A DNA stretch of 64,000 bases from G020348185 sp964525045 (GCA_964525045.1 CAZGFD010000003.1:62001-126000), one strand, 5' to 3'; positions 25,478 through 35,689 are shown, counted from the stretch's first letter. Numbers and translations are program-made. Notes: generated by a model not told the origin, from the sequence alone.

Positions 25478-27517
25478 GTGTCTCCGACAACTTCCGAAGA
25501 TGTGCAAAAAAAACTTGAAGCACTTCGCGCGACCATTCGCCGACATGACCATCTGTACTATGTCATCAACCGGCCTGAGATTTCCGATTCCGAATACGAC
25601 CGTCTATTTCGTTCCCTGCAAGCGCTTGAGGCTCAATTTCCTGAATGGATTACCCCCGATTCCCCGACCCAGCGTGTGGGAGCGCCACCCCTTGAGCAAT
25701 TCAAGAAGGTTCCTCATGAGTATCCGATGCTGAGTCTGGATTCGCATCTCAACATTGAGGATGTGAAGGCCTTTGACAAACGTGTCCGCCGAGAATTGGA
25801 TGTGGACGCCGTAGAATATGCGGTCGAACTAAAATTTGACGGGCTGTCCGTAGAGTTGATTTACGAAAATGGTGCATTCGTTCGAGGATCGACAAGGGGA
25901 GATGGGCTTTTAGGAGAGGATATCACTCTCAATCTCAGAACCATCCGTTCACTCCCCCTTCAATTACAGGACGGGGTGGTCCCGTCCCACAAATTGGTCG
26001 TACGCGGGGAAGTGTACATGAGACTCGAGGATTTTCATGAACTCAATCGTCGCTTAACGCAAAACCAGGAAGAACCATTTGCCAATCCAAGAAACGGAGC
26101 AGCCGGCTCTTTACGACAATTGAACTCCCGCATTACCGCCGACCGACCTTTGGCCTTAACCTGTTATGACCTCAAAGGCATCATATCCCAAGGTTGCAAA
26201 ACCCATTGGGACTCAATTTCCCTGCTTGAACAATTGGGACTTCCAATTCCCCAACATCGACGACGCTGTCAAACGATTGAGGAGGTCATTGCCTTTCATA
26301 ATGAAATGGCTGAACAACGAGACCAACTCCCTTTTGAAATTGACGGGATTGTGGTCAAAGTCAATGGGCAGAAATGGCAAGAAGCATTAGGGGAAAAATC
26401 TCGAAGTCCGCGATGGGCCATTGCATTTAAATTTCCTCCACGCAAGGAAATAACCAAAGTCCACCAAATCATCGTTTCCGTTGGACGAACCGGTGCGCTC
26501 ACCCCCATCGCACTGCTCAATCCTGTTGAGATCGGTGGTGTGACGGTCAGCAGAGCCACGCTTCACAATGTAGAAGAAGTGGTGCGGAAGGATATTCGAC
26601 CTGGAGATACGATCAAAGTTGAAAGGGCCGGGGATGTGATTCCCGATATCGTTGAACGGGTCCCTATTGAAGGGGAAATTCGAAGCGATCCCTTTGTGTT
26701 TCCCGGGGAATGTCCGGTCTGCCGCTCGGCAACTTTGCAGGAAGGTCCTATTATCTATTGCACCGGCCAAACGGTCTGTCCCGCACAATTAAAAGGATCA
26801 CTTGAGCATTTTGCTTCAAAAGGTGCAATGAATATTGACGGTCTTGGCAGAAAAACCGTTGCCCAATTCGTGGACCAGGGATTGGTTAAGGATTTATCTG
26901 ACCTCTTTACGGTCAACAAGGAACAATTGTTGACCCTGGAGGGATTTGCAGAAAAGTCGGCAACGCAACTGGTTGAAGCCATCGGGAAAAGTAAACAGGC
27001 ACCCTTGCCAAGGTTTCTCTTTGGGTTGGGTATACGCCATGTGGGCGCCCATATTGCTAAGGTCTTAGCCAGACATATTGGTTCACTTGAGGGGCTCATG
27101 ATCTCGAACAAGGAAGATCTCCAAGCGTTACATGAAATCGGACCGGAGATCGCCTCGAGTGTCGTTAGCTTTTTTCAAGAACCAAGGAATCTTGCTGTGT
27201 TAAAGCGAATGGAAGATTTGGGCGTACGGGTCGAGACCGTTGAGCGCCTGACGACCGGTTCCAAGCAACCACTCGCAGGAAAAATTTTTGTGTTGACCGG
27301 CACGCTCGACGGTTTTACCCGCCAGGAAGCCAAACATACAATCGAATCTCTCGGAGGTCGGGTGACGTCCAGTGTCAGTATGCAAACCGATTATGTGGTG
27401 GCCGGAAGAGAGGCGGGATCGAAACTCACTAAGGCCGAGCAATTAAAGGTTACGGTGTTGGATGAGGAAGAATTTAAAATATTTTTGAGGGAAGCCAGCC
27501 CGGCAGAATTAAAATAA
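25478..27517 (+). CDS. ligA: NAD-dependent DNA ligase LigA
   Basis: Essential ligase of about 679 residues that seals nicks in replication and repair. The order is Ia domain (YYVINRPEISDSEYDRLF), adenylation domain with catalytic Lys119 in ELKFDGLSVE, OB fold, a four-cysteine zinc finger (CPVC, then CTGQTVC near residues 405-430), helix-hairpin-helix repeats and a C-terminal BRCT domain from about 590. I place the start at the GTG at 25478, with AGAGA 9 bp upstream. An in-frame start at 25421 would add 19 residues that do not look like the family. Confidence 0.97.
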   Translation: MSPTTSEDVQKKLEALRATIRRHDHLYYVINRPEISDSEYDRLFRSLQALEAQFPEWITPDSPTQRVGAPPLEQFKKVPHEYPMLSLDSHLNIEDVKAFDKRVRRELDVDAVEYAVELKFDGLSVELIYENGAFVRGSTRGDGLLGEDITLNLRTIRSLPLQLQDGVVPSHKLVVRGEVYMRLEDFHELNRRLTQNQEEPFANPRNGAAGSLRQLNSRITADRPLALTCYDLKGIISQGCKTHWDSISLLEQLGLPIPQHRRRCQTIEEVIAFHNEMAEQRDQLPFEIDGIVVKVNGQKWQEALGEKSRSPRWAIAFKFPPRKEITKVHQIIVSVGRTGALTPIALLNPVEIGGVTVSRATLHNVEEVVRKDIRPGDTIKVERAGDVIPDIVERVPIEGEIRSDPFVFPGECPVCRSATLQEGPIIYCTGQTVCPAQLKGSLEHFASKGAMNIDGLGRKTVAQFVDQGLVKDLSDLFTVNKEQLLTLEGFAEKSATQLVEAIGKSKQAPLPRFLFGLGIRHVGAHIAKVLARHIGSLEGLMISNKEDLQALHEIGPEIASSVVSFFQEPRNLAVLKRMEDLGVRVETVERLTTGSKQPLAGKIFVLTGTLDGFTRQEAKHTIESLGGRVTSSVSMQTDYVVAGREAGSKLTKAEQLKVTVLDEEEFKIFLREASPAELK

Positions 27518-27723
27518 GTCTTTTTGAAAGAAAACGCCTTCTTAGGAATTGTCCGGTGTTCTCAGAGATCTTGGTAGAAAAGATGATTTCGTTTCCGGAT
27601 CGGTTTCTGCAAAAAAAAACGGTGCCGCCTCCATACCTAAAATGTTTTTATCGAAGGGGTGATCCGAAACGTTTCATGTGGGTTACCCAAAAGCCTGGGC
27701 ACGTGGAAAAGGCAAGCTGTTTA

Positions 27724-28995
27724 TCACGTTGGAGGCCCAACCGGCGAAGGCTCTTCGGCTGGTGGTTCGGGAACAACTTCTTCTTTTATGATTTGGACGC
27801 TTTTAATACTTTTTGCATCTGCGTCACGCACGATCAGATGACAGTGGTTCACGAAAACCCGTTCACCGATTGAAGGAATGTGTCCGAGCTCTTCGAGGAT
27901 CAGGCCACTGATAGTGTTTTGCTCTTCGTCAAGTTCCACCTTAAGAAATTCGTTGATTCGTCGTACTTCGGTTCGCCCATCGACGAGGATCTGATTTTTC
28001 CCGGTTCGCTTAATGAGTTCTTCGGTAATATCCCCTTCGTCGAGTATTTCTCCAACGACTTCCTCAAGCAGGTCTTCTGCGGTCACTAATCCTATCACAC
28101 CACCAAATTCATTGACGACAATGGCGATATGTCGTTTTTCTTGTTGGAATTGCTTGAGGAGGTCATCAGCCGGTTTGCTGGCTGGGACGAACAGTGCGGG
28201 CTTCGCAATTTCTCTTATGAGGTGCCTGGTGTGATTCTGGGCTAATTCCATTAAGGCATGACTGCGGTACAGGATCCCAATGATATTATCCAGATTGTTA
28301 TCATAGACAGGAATCCGTGAAAATTTTGATTTAAATAAATCCTCTCTCGCATCTTCCAACGAAACATTTCCATCAAGCCCGAACATGTAAATGCGTGGGG
28401 TCATGACGTCTTCAGCCGTGAGATCGGTAAATTCAAAGACCGCTTTGATCATTTTAACTTCTTCGGTTTCAAGGACCCCGGCTTTATCCCCGGCGTCAAG
28501 CATAAGCTTAAGCTCTTCCTCTGACGCATAATGCAGAGTAATCGATCGCCCACCGGTCATTTTCAGAATAAACGGATCGAGGAGGTACAGGGCAGGGGTG
28601 AATAGTTTTTCGAACCAATAGATAGGATAGGCTATGAGTTGTACCGCTGTTTCGGCGTGTTTTTGGCAAATGGTTTTGGGCACAATTTCGCCGAACATCA
28701 GCACCAAAAACGTTAAGACCCCTGTGGCGATGGCTACGGCTTCTATGCCGAACATTTGGTTGGCAATAAGGGTGGTGAGCGTGGCGGCCAGAATATTGAC
28801 CAGGTTGTTCCCAATGAGGATGGTGGAAAGTAACCTGTGGGGTTTTAATCGTAAATGCAGTGCGAGTTTTGCTGCCTTGTGCCCTTCCTCGGCCAATGTG
28901 CGAAGTTTGCTTTCCGAGATAGAGAAAAAGGCAATCTCGGCACCCGAGAAAAAAGCAGATAGTAACAGGCAGATAATAACAGCAGCTATTTCCAT
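27724..28995 (-). CDS. CNNM/CorC (HlyC) family membrane protein with CBS domains
   Basis: A 423-residue protein with the order DUF21/CNNM membrane domain (about 1-190, including FFSGAEIAFFSISESKLR), a CBS pair (about 200-325, MTPRIYMFGLDGN and VVNEFGGVIGLVTAEDLLEE) and a CorC/HlyC C-terminal domain (about 340-410). Family members are linked to Mg2+/Co2+ or Na+ transport and metal resistance. The older name hemolysin C is not supported by function here. The tail is Pro/Glu-rich. It converges with ligA across a 206-bp gap with no clear terminator. Confidence 0.92.
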   Translation of the reverse strand: MEIAAVIICLLLSAFFSGAEIAFFSISESKLRTLAEEGHKAAKLALHLRLKPHRLLSTILIGNNLVNILAATLTTLIANQMFGIEAVAIATGVLTFLVLMFGEIVPKTICQKHAETAVQLIAYPIYWFEKLFTPALYLLDPFILKMTGGRSITLHYASEEELKLMLDAGDKAGVLETEEVKMIKAVFEFTDLTAEDVMTPRIYMFGLDGNVSLEDAREDLFKSKFSRIPVYDNNLDNIIGILYRSHALMELAQNHTRHLIREIAKPALFVPASKPADDLLKQFQQEKRHIAIVVNEFGGVIGLVTAEDLLEEVVGEILDEGDITEELIKRTGKNQILVDGRTEVRRINEFLKVELDEEQNTISGLILEELGHIPSIGERVFVNHCHLIVRDADAKSIKSVQIIKEEVVPEPPAEEPSPVGPPT

Positions 28996-29336
28996 ATATT
29001 AAACTATCGAGGAGTCGAAAAGTTCTTGCACCTATAATGTTTGCAATCGGCTAAAAAAGCAGGAATTTTTGAGCAAAAAAGTGCAAAAAGGGTTGCACTC
29101 CTTTGCTGATGAAGATCACAGCTGCAGGGAAAGGAGGTCCAACCCAGACCGACCCTTGGCGGTTTCGAGCTGTTATGGGAGGAAACGTATCCAGTGAAAT
29201 TACAGGGGGATTATTAAGCAGAACAAGAACATACGTTGGGGAAAGCCGTCTAGGCCCATCGTCGTCCATGTAGCAAAAAGGCTACCATAGGGAGACAGGG
29301 TATAGCAATAATAGTTTTTAGGGTCCTTTGGCCAGT
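28996..29336. other. 341-bp intergenic stretch without a supported gene
   Basis: It lies between the CNNM gene and rlpA, both on the minus strand. The only structure I see is a small hairpin at 29081-29098 (GTGCAA, loop AAAGGG, TTGCAC). A 72-codon open frame on the minus strand has no ribosome site or recognisable sequence and is not called. Confidence 0.5.
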
Positions 29337-29975
29337 TTAGGGCCCCAGCACCAATGGGGTGACTCCCCAGCTAGTCTTAAGCTTTTTGACGGCATCCCAG
29401 GCCAGGCTTTTCGTATGAAATTCGCCGACTTGGACACGGTACCATCTGCCTGTGGATAACTTGACAGGTACGACACGCACCTGAGCAAATTCCCCCTGGA
29501 GCTCATTACGAAGGGATCGCGCCTCTTGAAGGTCATCAAATGCGGAAACCTGGACCCAAAAGGGACCTGAAGAACGAGGTTTCTTCAGGACCTTCAGTCG
29601 AATCCGTTCGATTCCTTTCCCGATCATTCTCAACGAACGGGCAGCGGCATAAGATAAATCAATGATGCGCCCACGGATAAACGGTCCTCGATCGTTGATC
29701 TTGACGGTGACGGATCGGCCCGTGGCCAGACTTTGAACTCTCACGGTGGTTCCCAGGGGTAGCCTCTTGTGGGCTGCGGTCATTTGATACATATCATACT
29801 CTTCTCCGCTCGCCGTGAGTTTTCCATGAAATCCTGGACCATACCAGGAGGCGATGCCTTCTTCGGTATATCCGATTTTCGGGTTAATAGGTTTTGGTAA
29901 AGGAGTTGCGCAGTTGGTAAGGATCAAAACGGCTGCCAAAAGAGCGAAGGGGATACCAACGTGTTTCGAATTCAT
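29337..29975 (-). CDS. rlpA: RlpA-type septal lytic transglycosylase lipoprotein with SPOR domain
   Basis: Lipoprotein of about 212 residues. The signal peptide ends in ILTNC. The double-psi beta-barrel RlpA domain shows EGIASWYGPGFHGKLTASGE, LPLGTTVRV and VKINDRGPFIRGRIIDLS, which contain the catalytic Asp and conserved glycines. A C-terminal SPOR domain (from about 140, PFWVQVSAFDDLQEA) binds denuded septal glycan. It acts at division septa on peptidoglycan lacking stem peptides. I use the ATG at 29975, which gives the lipoprotein signal directly; longer in-frame starts would run into the neighbouring gene. Confidence 0.92.
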   Translation of the reverse strand: MNSKHVGIPFALLAAVLILTNCATPLPKPINPKIGYTEEGIASWYGPGFHGKLTASGEEYDMYQMTAAHKRLPLGTTVRVQSLATGRSVTVKINDRGPFIRGRIIDLSYAAARSLRMIGKGIERIRLKVLKKPRSSGPFWVQVSAFDDLQEARSLRNELQGEFAQVRVVPVKLSTGRWYRVQVGEFHTKSLAWDAVKKLKTSWGVTPLVLGP

Positions 29976-30087
29976 GTTCAAATTGTTACTTTCCCGATTG
30001 GGCCCGAAAGGGGGATTTGTTACCTTTAGATTCTGAGCACTTTTATTTTCGCCTATGATTCGTATTATGTAAACGATGCCTGTGGGG

Positions 30088-31320
30088 CTACGGCCTATCG
30101 AGGTCTGTTCGTTTCTCGAAGCGATAACCTTGGCGGTTGAGAACGGGGAAAACGGTAAAAATCGGTGTGCTGTGAGGAATGAAACCAGTCTCGGTTCCGG
30201 GGGGAAGCTGTAAATGTAAGTTGACAAAATTAAAACTGAGGCCCTGTTGCCAGGGTTGGTTAAATGATTGTCCATAGGTGGCCACCTTATCGGACGCGTA
30301 GCTTCTTGTCATGAGCCCGGCACCACCTTGGAGGCCATATTCATAGAGGTCAGGTGCTCCTTGGATGAGTAAGGAGACCAGGGAGGCATCAAACCAAACC
30401 TTAAAATTGCAACTGATCTGTATGTAGGGCCCTAGGCTGCCGGTATGTTCCAACACGGCGAGGGGATAAGCGAATTCAGGGGGAATCGATGGATCGGTTT
30501 GAGACGATTGGGCATTGAATTCGGGATCTTTAATTCCGGATACTGAGACAAAAATCAGATTGGGATCGTCTAACGGGATATCCAAAACCTGTCCGTCGTG
30601 GTAACTACAGAGTTTGCCCATTTCATATCGAAGGGGAAACGAATAGCCCATTTTTCCATAGAAAATTCTCACCCCGGCATCCAAAGGCTCGCCCGGGTTT
30701 TTGCTGATTTTTAAATCAAACGGCAGCATCATGTGAAAACCATTTGTTCGCACACTCATGAAGGGGGCACAGGCGCCAGGAAACTCTTTGTGGACCGTAC
30801 TGTTGTCCGGTTCGAATTTTTTGGGGGTTCCGCCGAAATGCTGGGCAGTTTTGGCTTCCTTGGAGAGCCGAAATTTATTTTGATAATAGGCTGAGGCTCG
30901 TTTTTGCGCGATGTCCAGAAAATAGTCAGGAATGTCGGTTTCCACAATGAGGCGTTGTCGATCCAATCCCTGAGGACGCGGTGTTTTCATCGCCTCGTTA
31001 TAAATACCCAGGTCAGCCTGAGTCTTTTGAATGGAAAAATCTAATTCTTGGACAAGTTCCGGATCATGATATCGGGTCTGAGGAAGGAGGTGACGGGCCT
31101 TCTGAAGCAGCTCGAGTTTGAGAGTATAACGTTTGGGTTCTTCGGCAAAAGCTTGGGCCGTGGCCATGATGATGGTGAATTGTTCGTCAGGCAACAGCCC
31201 AAGCTGAGAGAGATCCTGTTCCTTGATAAAGCTCATGGCCAACGGGCCGAAGGCCTCTTCTCTCCGAAGATTCAGAGTAAGAAGATAATTGATATAGGAA
31301 CGTGCTTCTTGTTCAGTCAT
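30088..31320 (-). CDS. 410-residue protein of unknown function
   Basis: Not recognised. The N-terminal third (about 1-130) is helical and charged (QEARSYINYLLTLNLRREEAF onward). The rest is rich in beta-strand-like segments with many Pro, Gly and aromatic residues (PFMSVRTNGFHMMLPFDLKI, VRIFYGKMGYSFPLRYEMG). There is no signal peptide or clear membrane segment, so it is probably cytoplasmic. It lies 112 bp upstream of rlpA on the same strand and could share a transcript. The ATG at 31320 starts a clean frame, but no strong ribosome site is seen (AAGGGAAA). Confidence 0.8.
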   Translation of the reverse strand: MTEQEARSYINYLLTLNLRREEAFGPLAMSFIKEQDLSQLGLLPDEQFTIIMATAQAFAEEPKRYTLKLELLQKARHLLPQTRYHDPELVQELDFSIQKTQADLGIYNEAMKTPRPQGLDRQRLIVETDIPDYFLDIAQKRASAYYQNKFRLSKEAKTAQHFGGTPKKFEPDNSTVHKEFPGACAPFMSVRTNGFHMMLPFDLKISKNPGEPLDAGVRIFYGKMGYSFPLRYEMGKLCSYHDGQVLDIPLDDPNLIFVSVSGIKDPEFNAQSSQTDPSIPPEFAYPLAVLEHTGSLGPYIQISCNFKVWFDASLVSLLIQGAPDLYEYGLQGGAGLMTRSYASDKVATYGQSFNQPWQQGLSFNFVNLHLQLPPGTETGFIPHSTPIFTVFPVLNRQGYRFEKRTDLDRP

Positions 31321-31566
31321 CTTTTCCCTTCAAAAGGTTGGCATTGTAAAATTTCCAAAGTTCAAAGTCCAATGTCCGAGGTTAACCGGGTGGAAAGATA
31401 GATATGGAAGGTTCAAAGTCTCGGGTAGAGACCCCTTTTCTTTGAATGGTGACCCTAAACCGTTGAACTTGATTTCGTTGGCGTTCTTTATCAACATTCT
31501 CTATTATGAAGAAAACCCTTCGCCGTTGCTCTTTTCCATTTCCACGTATTCAGGTCACTTTGTGTC

Positions 31567-33993
31567 ATGACCATCAATAAAACTAGTCCCCTCTCTTTAT
31601 CTCTGCGAAGTCAAAGCGAAAGGGTCTTGGAGTGGCAGGACCTCCTCAGAATTCTCGCGACACATGCCTGTTCTTCCCTTGGGGAAGAACAGTGCCTGGC
31701 TTTGCCCCTGGAAGATTTTCTTGAAATGGCTCAAGCCCGCCAGCAAGAAACCTCTGAAATGCGAGACGTGCTAGAAGGAGCCGTTCCTTTTCCATTGCTA
31801 ACTTTTCAAAATATTCATGGGGTTCTGGCGCGCTCAATGAAGGGCGCGTTGCTGGAAGGACAGGATCTTCGGGATATCTCGACAGTCATTGGATTAGGTC
31901 AGGAAGCGAAGCGGTGCCTGCACACCACTAAAGAACAGTTCCGGTCGGTGTGGGCCATCGTTTTACCTTTAGATGAACAGGCGTGGGTGAAACAGGCCAT
32001 TGATCGATGCATTGATCAGGAAGGGCACATCCGGGATTCTGCGACACCTGAGCTGCACGACCTTATCCGAGAGACCCAGCATCTTCGACGCAAAATGCGT
32101 CATCGTCTCGAAGCGATCCTGTCCTCCACGCGCTATGAGGAAATTCTTCAAGGTCAGTATTTTGCTCAGCGGGAGGAACGCTATGTCATCCCAGTCAAAG
32201 CAGAGCGGCAGCAAGAAGTTCCCGGAATCGTGCACGATATTTCCAGCAGTGGCGCCACCGTATTTATAGAGCCTCGAGAGTTGATTGATCTCAATAATGC
32301 TATCAAGGTCGGAGACCTGCACGTGGCCCAAGAGGTCCGTCGCATTCTTCAGGATCTTTCAAGCATGATTGCTGATCATGCCGATACCTTAAAAAGAAAT
32401 CTCGAGATTTTGGTGGCCTTGGATTGTTTGGCGGCCAAAGCCCGTCTCAGCCAGCAAATGGACGGACATCCCATCGTTTTGAATGATCAGAAACGAATTC
32501 ACCTTCTCAAGGCCAGACATCCGCTATTGATGTTAAACAAAGAGCAAGTAGTTCCTAACGATATCCTAATCGATGAACAGACACAGGTCCTTGTCATTTC
32601 CGGACCCAACACGGGCGGGAAAACAGTGACGCTCAAATTGATCGGTTTGGTGTCTCTGATGGTCCGATCAGGTCTTCATCCACCTTGTGCTGAGGGCTCG
32701 TCCATGGCGGTGTTTCCAACCGTGTATGCAGATATTGGTGATGCTCAGGATTTAAGGAAAGATCTTTCCAGTTTTTCTGCTCATATGTCCCAAATGATTC
32801 AATTTCTGAACGAAATGGCCGGAAAGGAGGATAGGCCGTTACCCGACTCGTTAATCCTATTAGATGAAATTGGAAGTTCGACTGATCCGACAGAAGGCGC
32901 TGCTCTCGCTGAGGCGTTACTGTCCCGATTGTTTGCAATGGGGTGCAAGGTGGTGGTGACGACGCATTACCATTCGCTCAAGGCCATGGCCTTGAAAAAA
33001 GAAGGATTTTTGAATGCGAGCCATGAATTTGATCTTCAAAGTTTATCCCCCACGTATCGGCTCTTAATTGGTCTCCCTGGAGGGTCATCTGCGCTTGATA
33101 TTGCCGGGCGTTTAGGCCTTGATCCGGCAATCCTGAAACAGGCGGTTTCTTTAATTGAACATCAAAACCGAGATCTCGACCAGGTCTTTCATCATCTTCA
33201 GGACACCCAAGGCCGGTTACAACAGGAATTGGAACAAGCCAAATGTCTTCGGACTGAAGCCGATGACCTGTTTCAAAGGGCACAGGAGATTGAGGAACGA
33301 CTGCGAACGAGAGAGCTCGAAGAACGACACAAATTTCGAAGAACCCTGCAGCAGGAATTGAATAGGGCGAAACAGGCGGTTCACGGAATTATGGAAGACT
33401 TCAAAAAGGATAAAACCCTTGTAAAGGCGAAGACGGTCCTTCGTCGTCTTTCGGAGGTTCAGGCCGAAGCCACCCGCTTAGGGATGCCTTCGCATTCCCG
33501 ACCGCTGGATTCTTTGGGAGAAGGGGATTGGGTGGAACTGAAAACTCTAGGGAGCACTGGGGTTCTTTTGGAATCTCCCCAAGGGAAAAAGCGGGTCAGA
33601 CTCAGCATCGGTAAAAAGGTCATTTCGGTCGATGTCTCTTTGCTTCAAGGGGCCCCCCAACCTTCGGCACCAGCCACGACAGGAAAACAATCCACAATCC
33701 CAACGCCACACCTTCAACCTTCTCAAGGCATCGCAGAGCAAGCACTTCCCGCCTCTAAAGCCATCGACCTTCGGGGAACCTCCATTGATGAAGCCCAAGA
33801 GATGATGATTGCCGCCCTGGACCGATCGATGCTTGAGGGAATCACCGCTATTCGGGTGATTCATGGACATGGTTCCGGCAAGCTAAAGAATCTGGTCCGA
33901 CACTACTGTATGGACTCGCCTTACGTCTCTCAATTTCGGGCCGGGGAGAAAGAAGAAGGAGGAGATGGCGTTACAATCGTCGAATTGAAGTGA
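31567..33993 (+). CDS. mutS2: endonuclease MutS2
   Basis: An 808-residue MutS-family protein without the mismatch-recognition domain. The order is: core/clamp region (about 1-330), ATPase domain with Walker A GPNTGGKTV near 346, Walker B ILLDEIGSSTDP near 435 and THYHSLKAMA near 468, a long coiled coil (about 530-650) and a C-terminal Smr nuclease domain (IDLRGTSIDEAQ onward, with HGHGSGKL near 767). MutS2 suppresses recombination and in some species acts in ribosome rescue. The latter links to the NFACT protein at 10864, which also serves ribosome quality control. The 3' end overlaps the convergent queG gene by 23 bp. Confidence 0.95.
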   Translation: MTINKTSPLSLSLRSQSERVLEWQDLLRILATHACSSLGEEQCLALPLEDFLEMAQARQQETSEMRDVLEGAVPFPLLTFQNIHGVLARSMKGALLEGQDLRDISTVIGLGQEAKRCLHTTKEQFRSVWAIVLPLDEQAWVKQAIDRCIDQEGHIRDSATPELHDLIRETQHLRRKMRHRLEAILSSTRYEEILQGQYFAQREERYVIPVKAERQQEVPGIVHDISSSGATVFIEPRELIDLNNAIKVGDLHVAQEVRRILQDLSSMIADHADTLKRNLEILVALDCLAAKARLSQQMDGHPIVLNDQKRIHLLKARHPLLMLNKEQVVPNDILIDEQTQVLVISGPNTGGKTVTLKLIGLVSLMVRSGLHPPCAEGSSMAVFPTVYADIGDAQDLRKDLSSFSAHMSQMIQFLNEMAGKEDRPLPDSLILLDEIGSSTDPTEGAALAEALLSRLFAMGCKVVVTTHYHSLKAMALKKEGFLNASHEFDLQSLSPTYRLLIGLPGGSSALDIAGRLGLDPAILKQAVSLIEHQNRDLDQVFHHLQDTQGRLQQELEQAKCLRTEADDLFQRAQEIEERLRTRELEERHKFRRTLQQELNRAKQAVHGIMEDFKKDKTLVKAKTVLRRLSEVQAEATRLGMPSHSRPLDSLGEGDWVELKTLGSTGVLLESPQGKKRVRLSIGKKVISVDVSLLQGAPQPSAPATTGKQSTIPTPHLQPSQGIAEQALPASKAIDLRGTSIDEAQEMMIAALDRSMLEGITAIRVIHGHGSGKLKNLVRHYCMDSPYVSQFRAGEKEEGGDGVTIVELK

Positions 33994-34996
33994 GTGGCGG
34001 TTTCCGTTGTGAATTTTGTTGGGCGATTCTCATATTACGGATAAAGCCTGAATACTTGGGCCGGCGGATTGGACTATGTTGAAAGCGTTCCTGAAAGGAT
34101 TGTTCGTCTAGAGCCAAAAGGCTGTTGAGATGTGGGTTCAGGGTCAGGGAGGAAGGTTGAAAGGCTGGTTCCTTGGCGGATTGAGCATGGACATTAAAAG
34201 GGCAGATATCCAAACAATCGTCACATCCAAAAATATGATTCCCCATTTGGCCCTGACGTTCTTCAGAAATCTCCTCTGCCTTTCCTCGAAATTCGATAGT
34301 CAAGTAGGAAATACATTTTTCTGCATCGACCACGTAGGGATCTGTAATCGCGCCAGTTGGACAGGCTTGAATACAAAGTGAACAGGATCCACAGAGATCG
34401 GTAGCCGGTTCATCAGGGTCCAACTCGAGGGTGGTCAAGATTTCACCCAGCAAAAGCCAGGATCCAAACTCCGTAGAGACCAGATTCGAATGTTTCCCTA
34501 TCCAACCGAGTCCGGCTTGTTGCGCCCAGGCTTTTTCCATTACGGGTCCCGTGTCGGCATACCGACGGGTTTGAGATTGAGGCTCTAGGTCGAAGATTAC
34601 ACCCTCCAGAAGTTTGAGCTTGCGATTGAAAATGCGGTGGTAATCTTCGCCCCAGGCATACCGGGCAATGCGACCATATCCAACCGCTTCGTTAGGAAAT
34701 TGTGGGCAGTAGTAATTCATTCCAAGCGATATGAGAGATGTACATCCAGGGAGGATCGTTTGGGGGTTGCTTCGCCGTTCGGGTTTGTGAGCCATCCATT
34801 CCATCGTTCCATGAAATCCGTGACTGAGCCATTCCAGAAGGCGGGTATACAACCGTCCAGGCAAGCTATTTTCCGAATTGGGAGAGTCTGAATTCGGTGT
34901 GGAACGAGGAAGGTCAGGAGGAACTCGTGTCACGCCTACCGCATCGAATCCTATCTCAACGGCCTTTTGTTTAATGGTTTCTGTAAAGGTAGGCAT
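33971..34996 (-). CDS. queG: epoxyqueuosine reductase QueG
   Basis: A 341-residue cobalamin- and Fe-S-dependent enzyme that makes queuosine in tRNA from epoxyqueuosine. Two 4Fe-4S motifs are visible: CGSCSLCIQACPTGAI near residue 200 and CDDCLDICPFN near 257. The DUF1730 region (YARYAWGEDYH) and the catalytic Asp in YADTGPVMEKAWAQQAGLG are present. The protein lacks the C-terminal HEAT-like extension of some homologues and ends soon after the second cluster. Its last 23 bp are shared, on the opposite strand, with the end of mutS2. Confidence 0.95.
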   Translation of the reverse strand: MPTFTETIKQKAVEIGFDAVGVTRVPPDLPRSTPNSDSPNSENSLPGRLYTRLLEWLSHGFHGTMEWMAHKPERRSNPQTILPGCTSLISLGMNYYCPQFPNEAVGYGRIARYAWGEDYHRIFNRKLKLLEGVIFDLEPQSQTRRYADTGPVMEKAWAQQAGLGWIGKHSNLVSTEFGSWLLLGEILTTLELDPDEPATDLCGSCSLCIQACPTGAITDPYVVDAEKCISYLTIEFRGKAEEISEERQGQMGNHIFGCDDCLDICPFNVHAQSAKEPAFQPSSLTLNPHLNSLLALDEQSFQERFQHSPIRRPKYSGFIRNMRIAQQNSQRKPPLTSIRRL

Positions 34997-35032
34997 GTAC
35001 CGAAGAAAGGGAAGAGATCAACCAGATAGGAT

Positions 35033-35425
35033 TTATCGAGGCGCTGGTTCGGGACTGGCCGGTGGAATATTATGAGTACAATTCAACATGACGCTGAACC
35101 GACCGGAGCACTGGTCTGATGTACATTCACCGCAGGTTCCGACGATTGTGGTTTTCCAATCGGTTTGTTGGGTATCAATTTGGCAGGAGGTTCGACCGGC
35201 TTTGGACACATCCACCCAAGGCTCATCATATCCGGGGAAATTGGCCACTGAACAATCGGCGGGAATAGGCACACGACAACTCTTTTGTGCCTCGCCTTTT
35301 ACCATTCCCAAATTACAAATTGACTCCGTTCGTGGCACAGGGTCGGCTCCTGCGGCGCCCAAGAATGTCAACAATAGGAAAGAAACAAGGCTCACCAGAA
35401 GAAGGTCTTTTACATGAAGGGACAT
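35033..35425 (-). CDS. small secreted cysteine-rich protein
   Basis: A 130-residue protein with a clear signal peptide (LLLVSLVSFLLLTFLGAAGA, cleavage near residue 27). The mature part has eight cysteines (SIC, KSC, ADC, TSC, TCGEC, DQC, LNC) that could form four disulfides in the periplasm, and it ends in a Pro-rich tail (PPASPEPAPR). I do not recognise a family. It lies 36 bp upstream of queG on the same strand. Coding is supported by the signal peptide and the regular cysteine pattern. Confidence 0.7.
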   Translation of the reverse strand: MSLHVKDLLLVSLVSFLLLTFLGAAGADPVPRTESICNLGMVKGEAQKSCRVPIPADCSVANFPGYDEPWVDVSKAGRTSCQIDTQQTDWKTTIVGTCGECTSDQCSGRFSVMLNCTHNIPPASPEPAPR

Positions 35426-35689
35426 ATAGGGCTCCGGTCGCAGGATTTCATGTTTTCCCCCTGTAGGTCATGGGTGACGTTCACAGTCCCCGGTGCCGAT
35501 TTCAGGAAGTGAATCCAATTGGGTATGTGGTATTGGTTCATGACCCATATCACGATTGGCACGTGGTTTCCAGAAGAAACACCATAAGATGGTGCCCCTC
35601 CCTACCTAATCTGTGGTGGCTCGCTTATACCATAGAACCATTCTGTAAACCAGTCTGTACGGCCTCACACGAACTCTGCACTAAGGGAG

